This document shows positions 15,407 to 23,865 of a stretch of 26,102 nt of DNA, in pieces. Position 1 is the first letter of the stretch. Each line of letters opens with the position of its first letter. The notes beneath the pieces were generated by a model. That model saw nothing but the letters and a program-made list of their open reading frames with translations, was not told the DNA's origin and made no database searches. Source of the stretch: JAKSCF01 sp028279945 (GTDB lineage: Bacteria; Bacillota; Clostridia; Peptostreptococcales; JAAYPU01); assembly GCA_028279945.1 (NCBI GenBank), contig JANQMT010000197.1:1-26102 (forward strand), in the 5' to 3' direction. Both the position numbers and the translations under genes were made by a program.

Positions 15407-15425
15407 GGTTTTGCATAGCAAAACC
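15407..15425 (-). terminator. Intrinsic terminator after the GGDEF/EAL gene
   Basis: GGTTTTGC and GCAAAACC form an 8-bp stem with a three-base loop. TTTT follows on the minus strand. It lies ~38 bases beyond the stop of the EAL gene. Confidence 0.7.
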
Positions 15426-15462
15426 CAATTACTTGAATTCATTTTAAATCAAAATCAATGAT

Positions 15463-17637
15463 CTATATATTCATGCCTTCATTGGTATGCTTTAATAGTT
15501 TTACAACTTCTAATTTTGGAAGTGGTTTTCCGAACAAAAAACCTTGAGCATATCTACATCCATAGTCATTTAATTTTCTTTTCTGAAATTCGGTCTCAAT
15601 ACCTTCAGCTATGGTAGCCAGGTTCAATGCACTGGCCATAGATATTATGGTTTTAATAATGGTAGAATCAAATTCACCTTTTTTCTTATCACTAACATCG
15701 CCGCTGATAAATGACCTGTCAATTTTTATACCGTGGAATGGCAAATTTCTTAAATAGCTCAAAGAAGAATAACCTATACCGAAATCGTCAAGGTATACCT
15801 TGATACCAAGATCAATAATTTTCTTTAACTTTTTGGAGCTATCATTAACCGTAGATAAAATGGCAGTTTCAGTAAGCTCCATGGCAATATTTTGTGGGTC
15901 AACACCGGTATCCCTAATGATTGACATGACATTCTCAACAAAGTCATATTGCAATAACTGAATAGCAGAAATATTGACTGCAACCGTTAAGGGTTGGTCA
16001 TCGCCTTTATTAATATCTCGTGCAAAAATACAAGCATTTCGTAAAACCCAATTACCAATACTTATAATTTGTCCTGATTCTTCGGCAATAGGTATAAATT
16101 CCAAAGGAGAAATGGAACCATACTCAAACTTTGGCCATCTCAGCAATGCCTCAAATCCTACAATATGCCCAGTTTTAAATTCGATTTGAGGCTGGTAATA
16201 CAATTCAAATTCATTATTAACCAACGCTTTTTTCAAACAACTTTGGATCAGCATTTTTCTTTTTATCTTTTGGCTTAATGTCCCGTCATATATAAAAAAT
16301 TGGTTTTTCCCCAGTTCCTTTGACTTTTGAGTTGCTGTGTTTGCATTTCCCAGAATCTCATCAACACTGTTCCCATGCTCAGGATAAAAAGCTATCCCTA
16401 TAGAAGCTGTAATATACACAATGTTCTCATCTATTCTAAAGGGTGTCTCAAATACTTTTATCAGTAAATCCGCAATATTTTGAATCATTTCTTTTTGAAA
16501 TATGCCATCTATCATAACCACAAACTCGTCTCCGCTGATACGTCCAATCAAGTTGTTATGCTGTATTTTATTGAGCCTGTCGGCAATTTTTTTAAGCAAT
16601 TCATCTCCTTTGACTTGGCCGTAGAGATTATTGATATTATGGAAATTATCTACGTCAATATAAAAAATAGTCCCTTTATTACCTTCACCTTGTGCCCACA
16701 TTATTTTTTCTTCAATCATTTTGCTAAACAATAGTCTGTTGGGTAAATTGGTTAGTTCATCATAATATGCCAGTTTCCATATTTTTTCAGACTGACTGCT
16801 ATGAGTATCTAACATCTCATTAGCCATTTCTCCAATTTTTTTGAATTCTTCAAACTCAATTTTGTCTAAATTAATTTTGTTGTCCTTATATTTGGCTTTA
16901 TTAAAGAAATCCGTAAATTCTTCCACTGATTTTAAAATAGATATGGATACATTATTAGATATAATACGTGACATGATCAAAAGCAGTCCGGCTGCGGATA
17001 ACATGATTACCACATTATATAAAACCTTTTTTAGCACTTCACTTCGTTTTTGATCAATAGTCGATTCAATTTCATCCACATAGATGCCTGAACCTACATA
17101 CCAGTTCCAATCATCAATACCTTTCACATAACTTAACTTATTCCCGGATTTTTTATTGTCAAATTGGGGAATCACATAGTCCACATACCCGCCACCCGCT
17201 TTGGCAGTATGAATGATTTCCTCAACAAATTTTTTTCCATTAACATCTGCACAATCCATAACACTTCTATTTTTTGCAGGGCCTAAAAGAGAGATACCCT
17301 CATAAGTTCCAATGAACAAATATTCCTCTTTTTTTGATTCTAAACCTTCTAATATAGAAATTGTATCTTGCTTTGCCTGTTTCATATCACGGCCTAGAAT
17401 ATCATACTGTTTTTTAATAGAATTAATGATGGATATTCCTTCTTCAACATTAACCATAAGGTCTTCTTTTTTGGTCAAAAAAAATTCTTCTTTCAAGAAA
17501 TTGACTTCACCATAATAATCTTTTATTTCTATAACAATATGAGTCATAGATGTGGTAATTAGAACTAGTACCGCAATAATCATAGAATATCTTATAATCG
17601 CATTTCGAATTGTCTTAGTTTTAATATTCCCGGACAA
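15463..17637 (-). CDS. Membrane sensor with Cache, degenerate GGDEF and EAL domains
   Basis: A c-di-GMP signalling protein, probably a phosphodiesterase. Residues ~15-37 are a membrane helix and ~40-195 a single-Cache-type extracellular domain (YVDYVIPQF, WNWYVGSGIYVDEI). A second helix spans ~205-228. The GGDEF domain (~285-450) has SGDEF at 368 in place of GGDEF and lacks the usual RxxD inhibitory site before it, so cyclase activity is doubtful. The EAL domain (~465-715) keeps the key residues: EALLRW, VNIS, ELTE, DDFGIGYSSL, KID and AEGIET. This predicts c-di-GMP breakdown controlled by a small extracellular ligand. The start is TTG (17637) with GGAAGG upstream. It stands alone between two terminators. 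Confidence 0.92.
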   Translation of the reverse strand: MSGNIKTKTIRNAIIRYSMIIAVLVLITTSMTHIVIEIKDYYGEVNFLKEEFFLTKKEDLMVNVEEGISIINSIKKQYDILGRDMKQAKQDTISILEGLESKKEEYLFIGTYEGISLLGPAKNRSVMDCADVNGKKFVEEIIHTAKAGGGYVDYVIPQFDNKKSGNKLSYVKGIDDWNWYVGSGIYVDEIESTIDQKRSEVLKKVLYNVVIMLSAAGLLLIMSRIISNNVSISILKSVEEFTDFFNKAKYKDNKINLDKIEFEEFKKIGEMANEMLDTHSSQSEKIWKLAYYDELTNLPNRLLFSKMIEEKIMWAQGEGNKGTIFYIDVDNFHNINNLYGQVKGDELLKKIADRLNKIQHNNLIGRISGDEFVVMIDGIFQKEMIQNIADLLIKVFETPFRIDENIVYITASIGIAFYPEHGNSVDEILGNANTATQKSKELGKNQFFIYDGTLSQKIKRKMLIQSCLKKALVNNEFELYYQPQIEFKTGHIVGFEALLRWPKFEYGSISPLEFIPIAEESGQIISIGNWVLRNACIFARDINKGDDQPLTVAVNISAIQLLQYDFVENVMSIIRDTGVDPQNIAMELTETAILSTVNDSSKKLKKIIDLGIKVYLDDFGIGYSSLSYLRNLPFHGIKIDRSFISGDVSDKKKGEFDSTIIKTIISMASALNLATIAEGIETEFQKRKLNDYGCRYAQGFLFGKPLPKLEVVKLLKHTNEGMNI

Positions 17638-17744
17638 ATTACCATACCTTCCAATTCTTTTCCTTTTGCTATTAATAGATTAACAGAAAGTGTAGCAATA
17701 TTCTACATTTATTCCTATAAATTTTATTATATTTTAACATCAAA

Positions 17745-17770
17745 AAAGGCTTAGCTATTGCTAAACCTTT
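17745..17770 (-). terminator. Intrinsic terminator after the pduL-deoC-C_GCAxxG_C_C operon
   Basis: AAAGG(T/C)TTAGC pairs with GCTAA(G/A)CCTTT around a four-base loop, with one mismatch/wobble, followed by TTTTTT on the minus strand. Confidence 0.75.
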
Positions 17771-17784
17771 AATATTCACAACTA

Positions 17785-18219
17785 TTAGACCAAGCCTTTT
17801 TCTTGCAGAAATTCCATAAATAACTTGCCTGTCTTACCGGTTATTTTTAGGCAGCATACCGCATGATCTCTGGTGCTAAAATCATAAGGATTTAAAGCTC
17901 TGCAGCAAGTAATACTAAATTGCTCTTTAAATCGGTCATGAAATTCCTTTGTATAGGCATAACACTGATCTCTCTCTTCGTTGTCCGTAGTTGTTCTTCC
18001 GGTAATCATACTAAGTACACCAATACATCCCGTCAATGCACCACACATACAACCTGCCTCACCAACACCTCTACCAAAACCCGTAAACATTTTTACTAAG
18101 TTTTCGTCTAAGTCAAACTCATCTTTAAAAGCAAGAAAAATTGCTTCTGCACAATTATGACCGTCTTTAAAATATTGACCTGCTTTATTCCTTGCTTCCA
18201 TACTTCTTTCTTCACTCAT
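17785..18219 (-). CDS. C_GCAxxG_C_C family (putative redox) protein
   Basis: A 144-residue protein with the family pattern: Cys in GHNCAEAIF (~23), the GCMCGALTGCIGVLS core (~57), then CCRAL and CCLKITG towards the end. The conserved cysteines suggest a redox or metal centre; members are often near oxidoreductases and no activity is firmly established. AGAGGTTGCT precedes the ATG. It lies 11 bases after deoC and is the last gene of that operon. Confidence 0.88.
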   Translation of the reverse strand: MSEERSMEARNKAGQYFKDGHNCAEAIFLAFKDEFDLDENLVKMFTGFGRGVGEAGCMCGALTGCIGVLSMITGRTTTDNEERDQCYAYTKEFHDRFKEQFSITCCRALNPYDFSTRDHAVCCLKITGKTGKLFMEFLQEKGLV

Positions 18220-18230
18220 AGCAACCTCTA

Positions 18231-18890
18231 TTAAGCTTTAAGCTCATTCATTATGGATACGGAAGCGCTTGCACCTATTCGGTCTGCACCCGCTGAAATC
18301 ATTTCTTTTGCAGTTTCTAAGGTTCTAATACCGCCTGATGCTTTCACCTCTAAAGCGTCTTTAACTGTATCCTTCATTAGTTTAACGTTTTCAGCTGTTG
18401 CACCTTCTCCTAAAAATCCTGTAGATGTTTTTACAAAATGTGCCCCTGCTTGTTTCGATAATTCACAAGCCAGTATGATTTCTTCTTTTGTTAAGAGACA
18501 GGTTTCAATGATAACCTTAACAATTGCTTTATCTTTGCAAGCATCTACGACAGCCTGAATGTCTTTTAAAACATACTCTGTCCTTCTCTCTTTTAGTGCA
18601 CCAATATTAATAACCATATCAATTTCTTGTGCGCCATCTTCTACTGCAATTTGTGTTTCATATATTTTTGCTCTTGTTTCACAAGCACCTAAAGGAAATC
18701 CTATAACAGAAGCAACTTTTACATCCGTTCCTGTAAGCTCATCACAGGCCAGCTTTACATAACATGAGTTGACACATACCGCAAAAAAATCATATTCTTT
18801 TGCCTCTGAACATAGCTTAACAACATCTTGCCTTGTTGCTTGCGGCTTTAAAATCGTATGGTCAAAATATTTTTCCATTTCTTTCATCAT
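18231..18890 (-). CDS. deoC: Deoxyribose-phosphate aldolase
   Basis: DeoC splits 2-deoxyribose 5-phosphate into glyceraldehyde 3-phosphate and acetaldehyde through a Schiff base. Motifs in order are DHTILKP (~10), ASVIGFPLGA, IDMVINIGAL, VKVIIETC, the Schiff-base lysine in HFVKTSTGF (~153) and VKASGGIR with the second lysine (~183). The 219 residues match the short bacterial form. It starts 7 bases after the pduL stop, behind AGGTG, so the two are cotranscribed. Confidence 0.96.
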   Translation of the reverse strand: MMKEMEKYFDHTILKPQATRQDVVKLCSEAKEYDFFAVCVNSCYVKLACDELTGTDVKVASVIGFPLGACETRAKIYETQIAVEDGAQEIDMVINIGALKERRTEYVLKDIQAVVDACKDKAIVKVIIETCLLTKEEIILACELSKQAGAHFVKTSTGFLGEGATAENVKLMKDTVKDALEVKASGGIRTLETAKEMISAGADRIGASASVSIMNELKA

Positions 18891-18897
18891 AAAACAC

Positions 18898-19473
18898 CTA
18901 CTTTAAAATTTCTAATAAATCCCCATTCTTTATCTGAGCCGCATTTCCCTCATCCAAGTCTAGATGCATTTCTAATGCATAAGTATCATGTACTCGAATT
19001 AATACGTTATTAAATACTAAGCCTCTTTTTCCTCCAACTTCTACACTGACTTCGTCTTTATCTTTTAATCCGGCTTTTTCTGCATCAGAAGTATGCATAT
19101 GTATATGTCTTGCCGCAACAATAACACCTTGTTCTAAATCAACTTCTCCTTTTGGACCTATTATTTTAGCTCCCGGAGAACCATCTAAATCACCTGAGTC
19201 TCTAACAGGTACGTTAAGACCTAATGCACGTGCATCCGCTAAAGATACTTCTATTTGTGTCACTTTTCTTGCAGGTCCTAAAACTCTAACCCCTTTTAAA
19301 GTTCCTTTTGGCCCTTGGATATCTACTTTTTCTTCACAAGCATACTGACCGGGCTGACTTAAATCTTTAAACGGTTTTAATTGATAACCTTTTCCAAATA
19401 AGACATCTATATCTTCTTGGCTTAAATGAATGTGTTTGTTTGACAACCCTACGGGTGTTTTGAAATTTGCCAT
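18898..19473 (-). CDS. pduL: Phosphate propanoyl/acetyltransferase, PduL type
   Basis: PduL moves an acyl group between CoA and phosphate (acetyl-CoA or propanoyl-CoA to the acyl-phosphate), allowing ATP formation with acetate kinase. Both repeats of the family are clear: VGLSNKHIHLS near the N-terminus with LGPARKVTQIEVS (~65), and VAARHIHMHTSDAEKAGL (~120) with metal-binding His residues. It has no N-terminal microcompartment-targeting extension and no shell genes are nearby, so a cytosolic role is likely. A good promoter is seen upstream. Confidence 0.94.
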   Translation of the reverse strand: MANFKTPVGLSNKHIHLSQEDIDVLFGKGYQLKPFKDLSQPGQYACEEKVDIQGPKGTLKGVRVLGPARKVTQIEVSLADARALGLNVPVRDSGDLDGSPGAKIIGPKGEVDLEQGVIVAARHIHMHTSDAEKAGLKDKDEVSVEVGGKRGLVFNNVLIRVHDTYALEMHLDLDEGNAAQIKNGDLLEILK

Positions 19474-19511
19474 TTATACAACTCCTTTTATCAATAGTAT
19501 TTACGGGTTTT

Positions 19512-19540
19512 ATTATATCTTTACACACGTTTTTTTTCAA
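19512..19540 (-). promoter_or_regulatory. Sigma-A promoter of the pduL operon
   Basis: On the minus strand TTGAAA (19535-19540) and TATAAT (19512-19517) are separated by 17 bases, 39 bases before the pduL ATG. Confidence 0.7.
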
Positions 19541-19563
19541 TTGAAATAAATAATTTCATAAAA

Positions 19564-19589
19564 AAAGTAGGGATTCATGGCCCTACTTT
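19564..19589 (-). terminator. Intrinsic terminator after the 60-aa gene
   Basis: AAAGTAGGG and CCCTACTTT form a 9-bp stem with an eight-base loop, followed by TTTT on the minus strand. It separates the small gene from the pduL operon, whose promoter lies just beyond. Confidence 0.85.
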
Positions 19590-19594
19590 AGGTT

Positions 19595-19777
19595 TTAATG
19601 TGCTTCATCCATAGCTCTTTCGAGCTTGTCTAAATGTTGAAGCGGAAAAACTCTTAACAGCTCTTTAAACTGATCTACTGATAATCCTGATGTCGTCGTA
19701 TATATTTTTATTTTCTCGTCCAAGTCTGCCGCTTCAAATCGTTTTTTAATCTGCTCAAAGTTAACATTCTCATTCAA
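19595..19777 (-). CDS. Small conserved-looking hypothetical protein (60 aa)
   Basis: A 60-residue, charged, helical protein (FEQIKKRFEAADLDEKIKIY, then SVDQFKELLRVFPLQHLDKL). The start is TTG (19777) with GGAGG about ten bases upstream; the nearby ATG is in another frame. It lies 97 bases after hpt and is closed by a strong terminator. I do not recognise a function. The ribosome binding site, clean stop and terminator make it a credible gene. Confidence 0.7.
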   Translation of the reverse strand: MNENVNFEQIKKRFEAADLDEKIKIYTTTSGLSVDQFKELLRVFPLQHLDKLERAMDEAH

Positions 19778-19800
19778 AACCTAACGCCTCCTTATATTTC

Positions 19801-19819
19801 ACTAAACGCTGAGTTTAGT
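19801..19819. repeat. Inverted repeat between hpt and the small gene
   Basis: ACTAAAC and GTTTAGT flank a five-base centre. It lies just upstream of the GGAGG of the 60-aa gene and has no T-run after it, so it may be a processing hairpin or operator rather than a terminator. Confidence 0.3.
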
Positions 19820-19874
19820 ATGTTCCTTTTTATAGAATATATGCAAAGAATCAAATATAAGAAAGGCAGTTATA

Positions 19875-20399
19875 TTATTCCGTTAAGATAGTAATATAAG
19901 GCAAGTTTCTATATTTCTCTTGATAATCCAATCCGTAACCTACAATAAATTTATTAGGAACTTTAAACCCAACATAGTCCGCTTGCATTTCTATTTCTCT
20001 TCTTTCCGGTTTATCTAAAAGTGTGCATATTCTAAGACTCTTAGGGTTTCTGGATTGAAGGTTATCATATAAATAATGTAAAGTTAAACCTGTATCTATG
20101 ATATCTTCAACAATCAATACTTCTTTTCCTTCTATACTGGTATCCAAGTCTTTTATAATTCGAACAACGCCTGTGCTTTTTGTTGATGCACCATAGCTTG
20201 AAACTGCCATAAAGTCAATGGTTACATTTGTATCAATTTTTTTCATCAAATCTGTCATAAAGATACAAGCACCCTTTAGAACGCCTATCAACAAAACTTC
20301 TTTTCCTGCATAATCTTTTGATATTTTTTCGCCTAGTTCTGCAACCCTTTCTAGTAATTTTTCTTCTGAAATTAATACGTCTCCTATGATTTTCATCAT
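19875..20399 (-). CDS. hpt: Hypoxanthine phosphoribosyltransferase
   Basis: Hpt salvages hypoxanthine or guanine with PRPP to give IMP or GMP. The PRPP-binding loop is VLIVEDIIDTGLTL (~95). Earlier LLIGVLKGACIFMTDL and MAVSSYGASTKSTG mark the PPi loop and flexible loop, and GFKVPNKFIVGYGLDYQEKY near the end is the purine-binding segment. The length (174) is standard. A second ATG directly follows the first; either may be used behind GAAAGGAAAAAA. Confidence 0.96.
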   Translation of the reverse strand: MMKIIGDVLISEEKLLERVAELGEKISKDYAGKEVLLIGVLKGACIFMTDLMKKIDTNVTIDFMAVSSYGASTKSTGVVRIIKDLDTSIEGKEVLIVEDIIDTGLTLHYLYDNLQSRNPKSLRICTLLDKPERREIEMQADYVGFKVPNKFIVGYGLDYQEKYRNLPYITILTE

Positions 20400-20412
20400 T
20401 ATTTTTTCCTTT

Positions 20413-20739
20413 CTATTTTTCTTCCTTATCCTTTTTTATCTCATATTCCACTGAATCAATAACGTTCTTACCCTTAAACGAACTCTTTTTTCTATTATCT
20501 TTAGAATACTTGTCCAATTCTTCCTTTAAGTAAAAAAGAATAAACGCCCATAAGGCCAGATCATCAACAACACTAAACCCCAATACAGGAAAAGGAATCA
20601 AGTCTAATGGACTAATCAAATAAACAATTCCAAATAATACTAAAATCTTTTTAAGCAAAGATACTTGTTTATCTTTTAGCAGATAGCCTATATTCCCTAT
20701 TCTTCTAAGTAAAAGCATAATAAAATATGGTCTCATCAC
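20413..20739 (-). CDS. DUF1232 (YkvA-like) membrane protein
   Basis: A 108-residue protein with the DUF1232 signature IVYLISPLDLIPFPVLGFSV and VDDLALWAF in its middle, a hydrophobic segment around it, and a Lys/Glu-rich C-terminal tail. The role of the family is not settled. It lies 13 bases upstream of hpt on the same strand. Confidence 0.85.
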   Translation of the reverse strand: MMRPYFIMLLLRRIGNIGYLLKDKQVSLLKKILVLFGIVYLISPLDLIPFPVLGFSVVDDLALWAFILFYLKEELDKYSKDNRKKSSFKGKNVIDSVEYEIKKDKEEK

Positions 20740-20910
20740 TCAACCACCTTTTTGTGAGGAATTATTTATCTATGTTTAATGAATTACAACTTTATTTCAT
20801 ATTATAACTTCAACTTTCATTTTTTTCAAACCTATTCATAAAACTTTCTCCTTATTACTTTAACCTTTCATTAATATATTTAGCAAAAAATAAATTTTTA
20901 GTATATAAAA

Positions 20911-20936
20911 GGGCCATTGATTTTTATCAATGGCTC
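20911..20936 (-). terminator. Intrinsic terminator after the beta-rich protein gene
   Basis: GGGCCATTGAT pairs with ATCAATGGCTC (one wobble) around TTTT; TTTTATAT follows on the minus strand. It closes the gene ending at 20955. Confidence 0.85.
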
Positions 20937-20954
20937 TAAATACTTCTTTATATG

Positions 20955-22178
20955 CTATCTTCGTTGTCCAAACAAACCACCACTTCGTGATTTTCTTTTA
21001 AAATAGTTTTCAATATTTTCTACTCTTTTCTCTAGGTTGTTGACTTTTTCTGCTAATGACGGTTCTCTTGCTGCTTCTACTTGTTTTTCTTTTTCAGTAG
21101 AGGGCTTTTTTCCTTGTTCCATTTGTTCACCTCCTGAGCTTTTTCTTTTTTCAATGGGTACTGCTTCAACATTGTTTTTCATATTACCAAAGCCTATTAA
21201 TGAATAGGAAGGAAATGATCCATATACACGACTACAACTTAAACCAAGTTTATTTTTAATTCTTTCATTGTTATAACAAAACTTATACATCAAGAAATCG
21301 CTGTTTTTGCTCTCTTTCCATCTGTAAGGTCCATCAAAATACCTTCTATCGTTATGCATTCGACAGCTTAACACATAGTCCAATTCTACCCAGGCAATAA
21401 ATTGCTCTCCTCTGTATGAGACAAAAACTGGGTGCATACAACTTGAAGGATTACTTAGTTCATGATGGTATACGATATCATTATTTTTATCATATGCTTC
21501 ATACTGAATCTGAAACTGATCGTCTGCTTTACTGGCATAAGCAAATTCAAATAACTCACCGTTTTTTTGAAAATCGTACCAATAAACTTCTTGATTTTTC
21601 TCTACTCTTAAAAGGTCTTTGCTCCAATTCTTTCCATCATATCTTCTTACTCTGAAGTAGCTTTTATTATCTCTGTACTCAACAAAGCCGATAAATATTT
21701 GCTCTGCTTCATAAACTTTAATCTCATTGTTTAACAATCCTTGAGACATATATCTGCCTGCTTCGGTATTTTCCCATTCTCCTTGCTTATAATAACTGTG
21801 CATAATATAGTAACTATCTCTATATTTTTCATCCGGCAGCGTATAAATGACATTAATATCATCTTTATTTCCGAAAACATGCACATCCTCAAGTCCTGGT
21901 TTAAGCCTATCCCCTACAACTTTTCGATGATCCTTTTTATCCGAAATTTCATGTAATACTAATTGGTTGTTGCCTGTCTTACAGAGCAATATAATGGCAT
22001 TGTTTTCATCAATACAAGCATCAAACTCTTTAACATTTCTTTCAATAATTTGAGAATCCATATTTTTCGTAACGCTATTTGCACTTACATAAGTAAGATT
22101 TTCATCTTTAACGTAAAGATTATGCACGCTGTCTAAGCTGTCATACATCAACACGCTTTGTATATTTACAAATCCCAT
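20955..22178 (-). CDS. Hypothetical beta-rich protein with C-terminal coiled coil
   Basis: A 407-residue protein without signal peptide or membrane helix. Residues ~1-320 alternate short hydrophobic strands with charged or aromatic turns, for example NNAIILLCKTGNNQLVLHEI and EQFIAWVELDYVLSCRMHN, in a pattern like beta-propeller or sialidase-like repeats. A Lys/Glu-rich linker leads to a heptad segment (AEKVNNLEKRVENIENYFKR) and a basic Gly/Arg tail (GGLFGQRR). I do not recognise the family. AGGTGG precedes the ATG. It is divergent from the Cys-rich gene at 22376, sharing a 197-bp region, which suggests linked expression, possibly in the spore surface; that is inference. Confidence 0.75.
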   Translation of the reverse strand: MGFVNIQSVLMYDSLDSVHNLYVKDENLTYVSANSVTKNMDSQIIERNVKEFDACIDENNAIILLCKTGNNQLVLHEISDKKDHRKVVGDRLKPGLEDVHVFGNKDDINVIYTLPDEKYRDSYYIMHSYYKQGEWENTEAGRYMSQGLLNNEIKVYEAEQIFIGFVEYRDNKSYFRVRRYDGKNWSKDLLRVEKNQEVYWYDFQKNGELFEFAYASKADDQFQIQYEAYDKNNDIVYHHELSNPSSCMHPVFVSYRGEQFIAWVELDYVLSCRMHNDRRYFDGPYRWKESKNSDFLMYKFCYNNERIKNKLGLSCSRVYGSFPSYSLIGFGNMKNNVEAVPIEKRKSSGGEQMEQGKKPSTEKEKQVEAAREPSLAEKVNNLEKRVENIENYFKRKSRSGGLFGQRR

Positions 22179-22375
22179 AATACCACCTACACCTCTTATA
22201 ATTTTTGGTTGTTCAACCCTTTAACAAGCCTTTTTTATCTTTGTACTTACTATATTAATATTTCTTTTTTAAGGATATATTCCAAAGTGATTGATTAATG
22301 TAACACATATTTTAAATTAAGAATATACTACCAATGAGAATGTTTATTTAACAACATAGTAAAGGAGGTTAATTT

Positions 22376-23335
22376 ATGAGTTGCTTCGGCGGCAATATAT
22401 CCCCTGAGATAACTTCAAACTGCTGTACCGCGAATACATTATGTAAATTTGATGGAAATATGAGAAATGTTATTTCTGAGCCCATCTACGTTCAAAAAGT
22501 ATATGATGCCATATTATTTAATCTTCAGGGACTAAAAACTGTATCTGGTCAAGGCTTTAAGCCTAGAATCCCAAGTGGCCATAGAATTAAGAAAGTTTTA
22601 GACATAAGATCTAGAAAATACTTCAGCCCAGAAGATATTGATGACAGTAAAAATCTTTCTATTGAAACGGAAACTACAATTTCAGGCGCAAGCTTTGTAG
22701 AAAAGGATTGTAAGCCCATTACAGTTATAGGTCCTGATGGCACACCATCTGAAAAAATAATATATGCGGATACAACTGATTGCGATGACCGAGGAAGAGG
22801 CACTTCTGTATATGGAACTCAGAACATTAAGATAACAGGAAATGTTATTGTAGAAATGGATGTATTGATTGTTGACCGTTGTGATTGTGAAAGTACACTT
22901 ACGCTAACAGCGAATGTACCTATTGCAACATCTACGCCATTACTTTTAACCAACTTCTTTGAAATCTGTATACCATCAACAATCAACACCGCTTTCTTCC
23001 CACGATTCACAGAGTTCTGCAATGTCAATTGTGAAGTTCGATTAGCAACCAACAATTCTTGCAGAGATCTAGTTACAGATTGTGAATCTGGCTCTGTTAA
23101 AGCGAATGTAATCATCGCTTTGTGTGTTACATGTCAAAAGAAAATTGTTGTTCCCGTACAGCTTTGTGTATTATCAACAGGCTTTGTACAGCTCTCACCA
23201 CAAATGTCACCAATTTGTTCTTCATTCCCTCAATTATTCCCAGATCAAGTTGATGAAGAATCCAGATGTAGGTGTGGATGCAAAGAGGAATGCTGTGAAG
23301 AGGAAGGATCCCCTTCAATTACTAGCACCGACTAG
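22376..23335 (+). CDS. Hypothetical Cys-rich protein, possible spore-surface protein
   Basis: This is the only clear plus-strand gene in the window. It encodes 319 residues with no signal peptide. Cys-rich stretches lie at the N-terminus (SCFGGNI, SNCCTANTLC), in the middle (VDRCDCEST, EFCNVNCEVR) and at the C-terminus (CRCGCKEECCEEE). Between them are beta-strand-like Thr/Val/Ile stretches such as NIKITGNVIVEMDVLIVDRC. Cytosolic proteins this rich in Cys and exported without a signal peptide are typical of clostridial spore coat or exosporium layers, but I do not recognise a named family. AAAGGAGG lies seven bases before the ATG, and a strong terminator follows the TAG. Confidence 0.78.
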   Translation: MSCFGGNISPEITSNCCTANTLCKFDGNMRNVISEPIYVQKVYDAILFNLQGLKTVSGQGFKPRIPSGHRIKKVLDIRSRKYFSPEDIDDSKNLSIETETTISGASFVEKDCKPITVIGPDGTPSEKIIYADTTDCDDRGRGTSVYGTQNIKITGNVIVEMDVLIVDRCDCESTLTLTANVPIATSTPLLLTNFFEICIPSTINTAFFPRFTEFCNVNCEVRLATNNSCRDLVTDCESGSVKANVIIALCVTCQKKIVVPVQLCVLSTGFVQLSPQMSPICSSFPQLFPDQVDEESRCRCGCKEECCEEEGSPSITSTD

Positions 23336-23351
23336 TATCCTATTAATGATA

Positions 23352-23379
23352 AAAACACTCTTGCTCCCAAGAGTGTTTT
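23352..23379 (+). terminator. Intrinsic terminator after the Cys-rich gene
   Basis: AAAACACTCTTG and CAAGAGTGTTTT form a perfect 12-bp stem with a four-base loop, followed by TT on the plus strand within a T-run. Confidence 0.92.
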
Positions 23380-23405
23380 TTCATGCATATCGTTTGTAAA
23401 CAAAA

Positions 23406-23425
23406 AAACACCCTTTTGGATGTTT
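23406..23425 (-). terminator. Intrinsic terminator after the coiled-coil microprotein
   Basis: On the minus strand AAACATCC and GGGTGTTT pair (one T-G) around AAAA, followed by TTTT. It faces the plus-strand terminator of the convergent Cys-rich gene. Confidence 0.7.
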
Positions 23426-23453
23426 GTTTAATTATATTTTTAGTTTTATATTT

Positions 23454-23654
23454 TTAACGATCATCTTTCTTGCCGCCCTCAAGCACTTGAAATTTTGAAT
23501 TGCTTCTGTTAACTTTTAGTGTAAGCTCATCTATTCTTCGATTCACTTTATCAAACTTGTCATCCATTTTATTAAAACGGTCTTCCATTTTATCAAGTCT
23601 ATTCGTTAGGTCAGAATACATCTTTTCGATAAGCTTTAATACTTTTTCATCCAT
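23454..23654 (-). CDS. Small coiled-coil protein (66 aa)
   Basis: A 66-residue protein that is nearly all heptad-patterned helix (LTNRLDKMEDRFNKMDDKFD and following), ending KKDDR. GGGGGAGAGA precedes the ATG and a terminator follows. Similar short Met/Asp/Lys coiled-coil proteins are common in Firmicutes and some phages, with no settled role. The heptads predict self-association or a coiled-coil partner; the 20955-22178 protein nearby also ends in a coiled coil. Confidence 0.75.
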   Translation of the reverse strand: MDEKVLKLIEKMYSDLTNRLDKMEDRFNKMDDKFDKVNRRIDELTLKVNRSNSKFQVLEGGKKDDR

Positions 23655-23752
23655 TTGTATCTCTCCCCCATGATATTTTTCCTACTCATTTTATTATTTA
23701 TGACAGCCTTCTACTCTTAATATTAGAAAACTTTCTTAAACATAAATTTATA

Positions 23753-23776
23753 TGACATTGTCACCTTTATATTATA
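23753..23776 (-). promoter_or_regulatory. Possible promoter and palindrome for the microprotein
   Basis: The minus strand has TATAAT (23771-23776), and TGACATTGTCA (23753-23763) lies just downstream as an 11-base palindrome that could be an operator. A TTGAAA upstream is only 15 bases from the -10 element, shorter than usual. Confidence 0.35.
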
Positions 23777-23865
23777 TCATGGCGTCATACATTTCAATTA
23801 TTTTATTATATTTTCAGTGAATTTCGAATTCTCAATCGTATTATTGTTTCTTGTATCAAACCTTT

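Noticed and set aside
22306..22314. CATATTTTA upstream of the Cys-rich gene as a SigK or SigE -10 element
   Set aside because: The -10 pattern fits, but no matching -35 element was found at the expected distance, so the sporulation promoter is not supported.
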